64,000 nucleotides of DNA from assembly GCA_016934955.1 (NCBI GenBank), contig JAFGRY010000026.1, positions 186,001 to 250,000 of the forward strand, given 5' to 3'. Below the pieces are notes generated by a model. The model did not search any database. It was given only the letters and a program-made list of their open reading frames with translations, and was not told the DNA's origin. Made by a program: the position numbers and the translations under genes. The DNA is from a bacterium (GTDB lineage: Bacteria; Zhuqueibacterota; QNDG01; JAGLOF01). Below are positions 35,390-41,933 of the stretch, one piece after another (position 1 is the first letter of the stretch; each line of letters begins with the position of its first letter).

Positions 35390-35409
35390 CCTGCTGTCAT
35401 GACATCAGG
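35390..35409. promoter_or_regulatory. Near-perfect 20-bp palindrome between tatA and the adenosine-kinase-like gene
   Basis: The 20 bases read the same on both strands except for one mismatched pair, with a perfect ten-base core TGTCATGACA and CCTG/CAGG ends. It precedes the terminator at 35417. It could be an operator or part of the 3' structure of the tat transcript. Confidence 0.35.
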
Positions 35410-35416
35410 TGATTAT

Positions 35417-35452
35417 AAAAAGTGACCCTTCAGCAGGAAGCGGTCACTTTTT
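35417..35452 (+). terminator. Intrinsic terminator after tatA
   Basis: AAAAAGTGACC at 35417-35427 pairs perfectly with GGTCACTTTTT at 35442-35452 around a 14-base loop. The arm itself supplies the T-run, so the structure is symmetrical and could work in both directions. It closes the transcript that ends with tatA. Confidence 0.85.
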
Positions 35453-35513
35453 CTATTGAAACCGGCTGGAAAAACCGCCGTACACTCACGGGACAGCCTG
35501 CAAGGAGCATGTA

Positions 35514-35996
35514 ATGGAATTGGTATCGGTACCCATTGAAAAACCTGAAACGATCAATTTTGTTCTCGGCCAGTCGCACTTTATTAAAACCGTCGAGGAC
35601 ATTCATGAATTTCTCGTCACCGCCGTACCCGGGATCGCCTTCGGCCTCGCATTCAATGAGGCGTCAGGCCCGCGCCTGATCCGGTATTCGGGCACCGATG
35701 ATGAGATGATCGCCCTGGCGAAGAAAAACGCTCTCACTATCGGGGCCGGGCACTGTTTTATTCTTTTTCTGAAAAATGTCTTTCCCGTGTCCATCCTCAA
35801 CGGCCTGAAACAGATACCTGAGGTGTGCCGGATCTTTTGCGCGACGGCGAATCCCACCCATGTGCTCATTGCGGAAAATGCCCAGGGAAGGGGAATCATC
35901 GGCGTCGTCGACGGCCGGCCCCCGCTGCGGGTCGAGAATGAGGACGATATCTCCCAGCGCGTAAAGTTCCTGCGCGATATCGGCTATAAACAGTGA
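35514..35996 (+). CDS. Adenosine-specific kinase family protein
   Basis: The 160-residue protein belongs to the compact adenosine-specific kinase family (PF04008) first described in Pyrobaculum. Typical stretches are N-F-V-L-G-Q-S-H-F-I-K-T-V-E-D, F-G-L-A-F-N-E-A-S-G-P-R-L-I-R and C-A-T-A-N-P. The structure-based family name implies phosphorylation of adenosine, but biochemical support is limited to a few archaeal members. A possible promoter (TTGAAA, 19 bases, TACACT) lies between the terminator and the AAGGAG box at 35502-35507. It is followed ten bases later by an unrelated exported-protein gene. Confidence 0.85.
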   Translation: MELVSVPIEKPETINFVLGQSHFIKTVEDIHEFLVTAVPGIAFGLAFNEASGPRLIRYSGTDDEMIALAKKNALTIGAGHCFILFLKNVFPVSILNGLKQIPEVCRIFCATANPTHVLIAENAQGRGIIGVVDGRPPLRVENEDDISQRVKFLRDIGYKQ

Positions 35997-36008
35997 GCGG
36001 CGGCGGTG

Positions 36009-37052
36009 ATGCGACCGGTCTTTCTGCACATCTGTCTTGCGGCGTTGCTTTGCCTGAACGGCACCGGAAATGCATGTTCCGGTACGGACCAGGCACGTGA
36101 AAACGACCGTCTCGATAACTTCAACAGAAAAATCGTTCACGCCGTACGGTACGGAAACGCCGCCCGGATGGTGTCACTGCTCCAGAACGCGTACGAGTCG
36201 GGGGCCATTCCGAACTGGCTGCTCCAGTACAGCAATGATCTGCTCTCCTCATGTGACGACCATGGGATTCTCTTCACCGCCGGCACTCTGGACACCATCG
36301 GCGCCTGGTATCTGCAGCATATCGTCCACTATCGGAGGGATGTAACGGTGGTGCCGGTCGGCCTGCTGGCCCACCCGTGGTTTGTCCTGTCCCTGGCGGA
36401 ACGGGAGCGCATCGTCGTTCAGTGTATTGATGTCGGTATGGAGAGAATCGACATCTGTAACGGTACACTTCCCGATTCGGGCCGCGGGCCTCTTCGCATC
36501 CCGCTCATCGCTCGGGGGGAAACCCCTGCGCCTGACCGGCTGTCAGAATATCCGGCCTTCGACCCGGTCCTGCGCAGGTCGCATAATTTTACACCCGCAA
36601 GCCTTCGCTGGGTTACCCATCTGCTGGAAGAGAACCGGTTCAAAAGGCCGGTGCATTTTTCTCTGCCCGCCGCGGCAAAGCTGTTCTCGTCGATTCCCGC
36701 TCATTGCACCCTCTGCGGCCTGACCTACGCTGTCCGTCCCGGCAGGGAAGAAAAAGTCGATTGTGAGATCGGGGAACAGATACTGTCCCGTGCCCTGCCG
36801 CAGATCGGACCGGACCGGCGGCAGTTCCTGCAGACGCGGGAGGCCGACACGGTTATCATGCAGTATGCCCTGCTCTGCAAGAAGCTCGCCGACACCAGGC
36901 ACCGGCAGGGAGATTACGCGCGAGAACGGTCGCTGCTCCACTGGATGAAGGATCTCGCCGACAGCTGTGTCATTCTCGATGCGGAAGCCTACGATCTCCT
37001 GCTGCAGCAGCGGGCCGGCTCTTCGGAATCTCCGGACGGCCTTTTTCAATAA
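36009..37052 (+). CDS. Exported protein resembling the C-terminal domain of DUF2723 proteins
   Basis: The 347-residue protein has a signal peptide (V-F-L-H-I-C-L-A-A-L-L-C-L-N-G) with Cys in and after it; a lipobox is not clear. The segment I-L-F-T-A-G-T-L-D-T-I-G-A-W-Y-L-Q-H followed by R-R-D-V-T-V-V-P-V and, later, L-L-E-E-N-R-F-K-R-P-V-H-F-S resembles the soluble tail of DUF2723 membrane proteins (N-x-D-x-x-x-x-P-x-W-Y-x-Q and K-R-P-V-Y-F-S). The large membrane part of that family is missing. The role is unknown, possibly linked to protein O-glycosylation if the resemblance is real. GTG 36006 precedes ATG 36009. Confidence 0.5.
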   Translation: MRPVFLHICLAALLCLNGTGNACSGTDQARENDRLDNFNRKIVHAVRYGNAARMVSLLQNAYESGAIPNWLLQYSNDLLSSCDDHGILFTAGTLDTIGAWYLQHIVHYRRDVTVVPVGLLAHPWFVLSLAERERIVVQCIDVGMERIDICNGTLPDSGRGPLRIPLIARGETPAPDRLSEYPAFDPVLRRSHNFTPASLRWVTHLLEENRFKRPVHFSLPAAAKLFSSIPAHCTLCGLTYAVRPGREEKVDCEIGEQILSRALPQIGPDRRQFLQTREADTVIMQYALLCKKLADTRHRQGDYARERSLLHWMKDLADSCVILDAEAYDLLLQQRAGSSESPDGLFQ

Positions 37053-37057
37053 ATGTG

Positions 37058-37085
37058 TTGCATTGCCGTAAATAATGCTTATCTT
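37058..37085 (+). promoter_or_regulatory. Candidate promoter/operator of the metal-uptake operon
   Basis: TTGCAT at 37058-37063 and TATCTT at 37080-37085 are 16 bases apart and would make a weak promoter. The inverted repeat GCATT-N9-AATGC at 37060-37078 lies between the two boxes, where a Zur- or Fur-type repressor would act. Neither the promoter nor the repeat is strong on its own. Confidence 0.3.
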
Positions 37086-37121
37086 GAATGTAACAATCCG
37101 GTATTGGAACCATGTTGAACC

Positions 37122-37430
37122 ATGAAGAGTGAAAGAGCGCACATACAGCAGATCATCTCCGCGGGCATTATCCTGATCTATATCGGTGTCGCCCTGTTCG
37201 TGCCTTTTTTACACACTCACGCGGCCGACGCTCATTTTCACGATAACTGCCCCGCCTGTCAGTGGGAGCTCCAGGCCAAGAACGATGACGCGGTGACGTC
37301 ATCGATCCTTCTCGAAATCGACCTGCCGCTGTCGCCGTCGCGTGATTCCATCGAAGAACATTCCGTACCGTTTGCCCACCAGCTTTTCGCGTCTTCCATC
37401 TCCACCCGCGGCCCGCCCGCGCATTCCTGA
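37122..37430 (+). CDS. Small membrane-anchored His/Cys-rich protein, putative metal binding
   Basis: The 102-residue protein has one membrane helix (residues 10-29) and then a cluster of metal-ligand residues: H-T-H-A-A-D-A-H-F-H-D-N-C-P-A-C-Q-W. Four His and a C-P-A-C pair within 17 residues, on the likely periplasmic side, suggest binding of zinc, copper or a similar ion. Small proteins with this H-x-H ... C-P-x-C pattern often precede metal transport genes. Here it is the first gene before a barrel protein and an ABC-3 metal transporter. No family could be named. Confidence 0.6.
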   Translation: MKSERAHIQQIISAGIILIYIGVALFVPFLHTHAADAHFHDNCPACQWELQAKNDDAVTSSILLEIDLPLSPSRDSIEEHSVPFAHQLFASSISTRGPPAHS

Positions 37431-37540
37431 TTTTTTCATCACTCTATTCTCTATGCTGCACCGCCCTTCCAGGACCGGCACGTCCCTGAGGGGCCGAGGT
37501 GCAATCCGTCCCGTATCCAAAACTGGAAGGAAACGTATAT

Positions 37541-38836
37541 ATGTCTATATATAAACAGTGTGTTACGATCATCGTTCTGCTGCTGCCGATGATCATTACG
37601 GCCCAAACCAGGGATGAGGCGGTGCAGGAGCTTCGCCGGGAAATCGCCGCGCTGAAAATGACAAGCGACAGCAAGTTTGAAACCCTGGAACATCAGCTGA
37701 AGCAGATTCTCACCGATATTCAGAAAACAAAAGAAAAAGACGCGATGCAGGAGCTGCTCGAAAAAGCCCGTATCCTCAGCCAGAAGAAGAAATCGGAAGA
37801 GGAAAGCCTGCAGCGCAAATTCCACAGCGGCCTGCGTCAGCAGTCCGCGCTGAATCCCAATATCAGCATGAGCGGTGATTACTACGCCGCCTACGGTACT
37901 TCCGACAGTGACTACAACCGCATCCCGTCTGAATATACCTGGGGAACCGGCAGATTCTTTCTCAGAGAAATGGAGATGGGGCTGCAGTCGCCGCTTGATC
38001 CGTTCTCCCGGGGAAAAGTCTTCCTCTCGTACGGCAGGGAAGGAGTGTCTCTCGAGGAAGGGTATATCGAGGTGCTCAATTTTCCCCTGAACATCAATGT
38101 CAAAATAGGTGAATACAAGACACAGTTCGGAAAACTCAACCGGTATCACGATCACGCGCTGCCCCAGTTCGACAGGCCGCTGGTGCTGGTGAATTTTTTC
38201 GGCGTCACCTCGCTGAAAGGATTCGGTGTCGCCGCCAATGTGCTGCTCCCGTCAATGACCGCCCATGTGAATGAGCTCGATATCGATGTCATCTCGGGGG
38301 GTGTCGGTCACAGTTTTACCGATGCGGGAAAACACAATCTGATCTACGTGGCCCATTACAAGAATTATTACGATCTCAACCGCAGCACCTATCTCGAGTT
38401 CGGCCTCAGCGGGGCAACGGGCTATAACGATCCCGGGGAAACACTGCGGACGCTTGTCGCCGGTGGTGATCTCACCCTGAAATGGACGCCACCCGGCAGA
38501 GCGAAATATCGCGGCATAGAATGGCGTACCGAACTGCTCTGGTCAGAAAGAGAAGCGGCCGGACCCGATGTCTCCGCCTGGGGCTTTTTCTCTTCCCTGC
38601 AGGCGAAACTCGGCGTCAGATGGTTCGGCAGCATACGGGCCGACTATTCCCAGCTGCCCTATGACAGCGAGCTGGAAGAAAAGGGAGTCACCATCTGTTT
38701 CGACTACTGGCAGACGGAATTCGTTTTCTATCGGTTCCAGTACAGCAGGCTGGAGAGAAATTTCGAAGAGAGTGATACCCGGGTTATCTTTCAGACCAAC
38801 TGGGCCATGGGCCCCCACAAACACGATGCCTATTAA
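37541..38836 (+). CDS. Porin-like outer-membrane beta-barrel of the metal-uptake operon
   Basis: The 431-residue protein has a signal peptide ending I-I-T-A-Q and a coiled-coil region at residues 22-95 rich in E, K and L. From about residue 105 there are alternating beta-strands with aromatic girdles such as F-F-L-R-E-M-E-M-G-L-Q and V-K-I-G-E-Y-K-T-Q-F-G-K. A coiled coil before a barrel is the arrangement of trimeric porins with a periplasmic stalk. The last residue of the chain is aromatic (K-H-D-A-Y). It sits between a metal-binding small protein and a metal-binding ABC protein, so a metal pore in the outer membrane is a fair inference. ATG 37541 follows GGAAGG and gives the leader directly. 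Confidence 0.7.
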   Translation: MSIYKQCVTIIVLLLPMIITAQTRDEAVQELRREIAALKMTSDSKFETLEHQLKQILTDIQKTKEKDAMQELLEKARILSQKKKSEEESLQRKFHSGLRQQSALNPNISMSGDYYAAYGTSDSDYNRIPSEYTWGTGRFFLREMEMGLQSPLDPFSRGKVFLSYGREGVSLEEGYIEVLNFPLNINVKIGEYKTQFGKLNRYHDHALPQFDRPLVLVNFFGVTSLKGFGVAANVLLPSMTAHVNELDIDVISGGVGHSFTDAGKHNLIYVAHYKNYYDLNRSTYLEFGLSGATGYNDPGETLRTLVAGGDLTLKWTPPGRAKYRGIEWRTELLWSEREAAGPDVSAWGFFSSLQAKLGVRWFGSIRADYSQLPYDSELEEKGVTICFDYWQTEFVFYRFQYSRLERNFEESDTRVIFQTNWAMGPHKHDAY

Positions 38837-38871
38837 CCCGATACCCTGCAACCTTGACAAAGGAGCGTACA

Positions 38872-39912
38872 ATGAAGTCAGCCAAACGATACACCGCCCT
38901 GATCCTCTGTTTAACCGCCGGCATTCTCTCCGGAAGCCCCGCGGATGAGCGGATAACCGTTGTCACCACTTTTTCCGATTTTGCCTCCATCGCCAGGGAG
39001 ATCGGCGGAGACCGGATCATCGTCGATTACCTGTCCCACGGCGATCAGGATCCCCATTTTGTCCCGCCGAAACCGAGCCTGGCCCTCAAACTGAAAAAGG
39101 CCGATCTTCTTGTTTCCACCGGATGCGATCTCGAGATGTGGCTGCCGACACTGGTGGACAAGGCGCGCAACAAGAATATCATGGATGGGGCCGTCGGCTT
39201 CATTACCGCATCCCCCGGCATCGATATTCTCGAGAAACCTACCGGGGCGGTCAGCCGTTCCGAAGGCGATGTCCACCTGCTGGGCAACCCTCACATCCAG
39301 ACCAGCGCCATGAACTGGAAGAAGATTTCGGCGAATATCCTCATCGGGCTCAAGCGGGTCGATCCCGAAAACAGCGCATTTTACGAACAGAATCAGCAGC
39401 GGTTCGTTGACAGGGTTGACCGCGCCATGTTCGGGGACGACCTGGTCGAGATGTTCGGCGGCGACCAGCTCGAATCGCTTCTCGAGGCGGGGACACTGTT
39501 TGAATTTCTCGAAACCGAATATGAAGGTGAAAAACTGCTCGGGAAACTGGGCGGGTGGCTGAAGCAGGCCCTGCCCTTCCGGGGAAAGGATGTGATCGCC
39601 TACCACAAGAACTGGGCCTATTTCGCCAGGGATTTCGGTCTCAACGTCATCGGCTTCATCGAAGTAAAACCGGGCATTCCCCCCACACCGAAACATGTGG
39701 AAGACACGATCAAGCTGATCGAGGACAGCGGCGTTGACCTCATGCTGGTGGCAAGTTACTTTGAACGCAGAAAACCGTCGACAATCAGCCAGAAAACGGG
39801 CATCAAGGCCCTTTTTCTTCCGGTCTCGGTCGGTGAAGATCCCGACACTTCCGACAATTTTAAACTGATGAATTACTGGATCGATTCCATAAACGCCGCG
39901 ATCGCCGAATAG
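38872..39912 (+). CDS. Metal ABC transporter substrate-binding protein (ZnuA/TroA-like)
   Basis: The 346-residue protein has a signal peptide and the cluster A-I solute-binding fold. Three likely metal-ligand His are visible: H-G-D-Q-D-P-H-F-V, G-N-P-H-I-Q and A-Y-H-K-N-W. The W-L-D-P that normally follows the second His is replaced by T-S-A-M. The His-rich flexible loop of zinc-specific ZnuA is absent, so manganese or zinc specificity is open. AAGGAG stands before ATG 38872. The two permeases follow, but no ATPase gene. Confidence 0.88.
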   Translation: MKSAKRYTALILCLTAGILSGSPADERITVVTTFSDFASIAREIGGDRIIVDYLSHGDQDPHFVPPKPSLALKLKKADLLVSTGCDLEMWLPTLVDKARNKNIMDGAVGFITASPGIDILEKPTGAVSRSEGDVHLLGNPHIQTSAMNWKKISANILIGLKRVDPENSAFYEQNQQRFVDRVDRAMFGDDLVEMFGGDQLESLLEAGTLFEFLETEYEGEKLLGKLGGWLKQALPFRGKDVIAYHKNWAYFARDFGLNVIGFIEVKPGIPPTPKHVEDTIKLIEDSGVDLMLVASYFERRKPSTISQKTGIKALFLPVSVGEDPDTSDNFKLMNYWIDSINAAIAE

Positions 39913-39935
39913 CGACGCGCAATGAGGAATATCAG

Positions 39936-40769
39936 ATGCTGAAAACCATACATTTTTTATCCATACAGATCGTTCTCCTGGCGGTCGTGACCTCGGTTCA
40001 CACCTATCTCGGTCTGCATGTCATCCGCCGGGGTATCGTATTCTCAGATCTCGCCCTTGATCAATTGGCCGCTCTGGGAGTGATTGTCGGAGTCGGCATC
40101 GGCGTGCAGGGGGGGACAGCCGGATCGTATCTCCTTTCCTTTGTCGCCGTGCTGATCGGGGCGGTCCTGCTTGCCTACGTCAAACCGAGCAGCTCCCGCA
40201 TTCCCCATGAAGCGGTGATAGGGATCATCTACTGTCTGGCCCTGGTTGCATGTATCATGGTAGCCGACAAGATTCCCGGCGGTAACGCCTACGTCAGCCA
40301 GACCCTTTCAGGCACCATGCTCTGGGTGAGCTGGCCCCTGGTCTGGATCACTGTGGGCGTGTACGTGATTCTTTCGCTGTTTCATTACGTGTACCGCCAC
40401 CGGTATATGGCAATCACCGACGGTGATACGACGGTGCCGAATGAGAACCGCTGGGATCTGCTCTTCTTCATCACGCTCGGCATCATCACTGTGCTCATCG
40501 TCCCCATTGCCGGTGTGCTCCTGGCCTATGGATTTCTCATGATCCCGGCCGCCATCGCATCCCTGTTTACAAAGGATTGGGGCAAAGCGCTCAAGCTCGG
40601 ATGGGGCGTGGGATTCACCGGATCGCTGCTCGGCCTCCTATTATCATACTTTCTCAATTTTCCCTATGGACCGACCCTTGTGCTGACCCTGGGATTTCTG
40701 TTCCTGACGGCGCTGGGAATACGGGCGTTCCTCTTCTCGAACCCCGTACCTGAAAGGAGCGCCCGATGA
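39936..40769 (+). CDS. ABC-3 family metal transporter permease, first copy
   Basis: The 277-residue inner-membrane protein has eight or nine hydrophobic segments and the ABC-3 patterns H-V-I-R-R-G-I-V-F-S-D-L-A-L-D-Q-L-A-A-L-G, I-P-H-E-A-V-I-G-I-I-Y and L-L-A-Y-G-F-L-M-I-P-A-A. The family forms the channel of Zn, Mn and Fe importers such as ZnuB and MntB, usually as a homodimer. The next gene encodes a second, clearly different permease, so the pair may form a heterodimer. It begins 24 bases after the binding-protein stop. Confidence 0.9.
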   Translation: MLKTIHFLSIQIVLLAVVTSVHTYLGLHVIRRGIVFSDLALDQLAALGVIVGVGIGVQGGTAGSYLLSFVAVLIGAVLLAYVKPSSSRIPHEAVIGIIYCLALVACIMVADKIPGGNAYVSQTLSGTMLWVSWPLVWITVGVYVILSLFHYVYRHRYMAITDGDTTVPNENRWDLLFFITLGIITVLIVPIAGVLLAYGFLMIPAAIASLFTKDWGKALKLGWGVGFTGSLLGLLLSYFLNFPYGPTLVLTLGFLFLTALGIRAFLFSNPVPERSAR

Positions 40770-41608
40770 CCGACATACTCATTTTTCTCGTTCCGCCCTT
40801 TCTGGCATGCGCGGTAATCCTGATACTGCTGGGATATCTGGGGATCCATGTCATCAAGCGCGAGATCATCTTCATCGATATCGCCCTGGCCCAGATTGCA
40901 GCGGTGGGGGCGACCGCGGCCCATCTGTTCCTGGGTGTTGAAAACGGAACCGGTGTCGCCTACGGGGTCTCCTTCGCGTTTACTGTCGTCGCCGCTCTCT
41001 TTTTCGCCCAGATAGACAAACGAATCACCCGTATTTCCCACGAGGCGATCATCGGCGTCACCTACGCCATCGCGGCAGCCATGGCCCTCTTCATCCTTGC
41101 CATGGCCGCCGGAGGCGATATTCACATGGAGCATATGCTCACGGGCAGTATTCTCTGGGCGACCTGGGCTGACATTCTGCTCTGCTCAGGGCTCTTTGCC
41201 GCGGTAGGCCTCTTTCACCTGCTGTTCCGGCGCCGTTTTATCGACATTTCGGACAACTATCAGCGTATCCATGAGCACGCCACCGGGAAAACGGCGCTCT
41301 GGGATTTTCTTTTTTATGTCTCTCTGGGATTGGTGATTACGTTTTCAGTGAAGATCGCCGGCGTACTGGTTATATTTTCCTTCCTGATCATCCCGTCGGT
41401 CTTTTCCGCTCTTTTCGCCGATTCCTGGAAAACGCGGATCCTGATAGCGTGGGGCATGGGACTGGCCGCGGTCATCTGCGGACTGCTGTTCTCCTATTAC
41501 TGCGATTTTTCCACCGGTCCCAGCGTCATCATGTTTCTCGGCCTTTTTCTGCTGATCGCCGCGCTTGCGGGCGGAAGGAAACAGATCCCCCGGCAGGAGA
41601 ACGGCTAA
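40766..41608 (+). CDS. ABC-3 family metal transporter permease, second copy
   Basis: The 280-residue permease overlaps the first by an ATGA junction. Matching segments include H-V-I-K-R-E-I-I-F-I-D-I-A-L-A-Q-I-A-A-V-G, I-S-H-E-A-I-I-G-V-T-Y and I-A-G-V-L-V-I-F-S-F-L-I-I-P. It carries an extra H-M-E-H-M segment in a loop near residue 120 and His in R-I-H-E-H-A, absent from the first copy, which may be metal contacts. It closes the operon. No ABC ATPase gene is found on either strand of this window, so the energising subunit must be encoded elsewhere. Confidence 0.9.
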   Translation: MTDILIFLVPPFLACAVILILLGYLGIHVIKREIIFIDIALAQIAAVGATAAHLFLGVENGTGVAYGVSFAFTVVAALFFAQIDKRITRISHEAIIGVTYAIAAAMALFILAMAAGGDIHMEHMLTGSILWATWADILLCSGLFAAVGLFHLLFRRRFIDISDNYQRIHEHATGKTALWDFLFYVSLGLVITFSVKIAGVLVIFSFLIIPSVFSALFADSWKTRILIAWGMGLAAVICGLLFSYYCDFSTGPSVIMFLGLFLLIAALAGGRKQIPRQENG

Positions 41609-41651
41609 CGAACCCGGCAGTACAGAACAGGGAAGCTGCCGGGTGTGTCGG

Positions 41652-41665
41652 TGAAATATATTTCA
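41652..41665. promoter_or_regulatory. Perfect 14-bp palindrome, possible enhancer/activator site
   Basis: TGAAATATATTTCA is identical on both strands, flanked by GTGTC (41645-41649) and GACAC (41671-41675) that also pair. It lies about 230 bases before the predicted sigma-54 start of transcription, at the outer edge of the range of NtrC-type enhancers. It could instead be a hairpin after the permease operon. Confidence 0.4.
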
Positions 41666-41825
41666 TGAGTGACACCTGAGATATCACCGATGACTCCTAA
41701 ATTATTAGTAAATCTACGTAATCATTAGGGGTTAAGCATGTGCGCTTGTCGCATGTTCTGGCCGGATATCGGTCAATTTTATTGCTTATAAGGCATGGGA
41801 CCTGATATTGAATATTTATAAGTAT

Positions 41826-41860
41826 TTCTTTTACAGTATGTTATAAAGACAGTAAAAGAA
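41826..41860. promoter_or_regulatory. Inverted repeat TTCTTTTAC-N17-GTAAAAGAA next to the sigma-54 promoter
   Basis: The nine-base arms at 41826-41834 and 41852-41860 are perfect reverse complements. The sequence ACAGTA also occurs twice in direct orientation across the arms. The right arm ends two bases before the -24 box, so a bound protein would touch the promoter. Confidence 0.45.
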
Positions 41861-41861
41861 T

Positions 41862-41878
41862 TTGGCAAGCTATTTGCA
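41862..41878 (+). promoter_or_regulatory. Sigma-54 (-24/-12) promoter of the barrel-TPR gene
   Basis: The sequence TTGGCAAGCTATTTGCA matches the consensus YTGGCACG-N4-TTGCW with a single difference (A for C). GG at 41864-41865 and GC at 41876-41877 are exactly ten bases apart. Transcription should begin near 41889, leaving a 45-base leader with a GGGAGGG ribosome-binding site before ATG 41934. An NtrC-type activator gene lies at 48711. Confidence 0.8.
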
Positions 41879-41933
41879 TTACACCTGACAAATTATTGAC
41901 ATGACTCGCTTTCTGCCTTAGGGAGGGATACTA

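Larger units (their letters stand above)
41609..41933. other. A/T-rich regulatory region of 325 bases between permease and barrel-TPR genes
   Basis: No gene was found here. The stretch is clearly richer in A+T than its surroundings. It holds a perfect 14-base palindrome (41652-41665), a nine-base inverted repeat (41826-41860) and a sigma-54-type promoter (41862-41878), each listed separately. No T-tailed terminator for the permease operon is seen. Confidence 0.7.
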
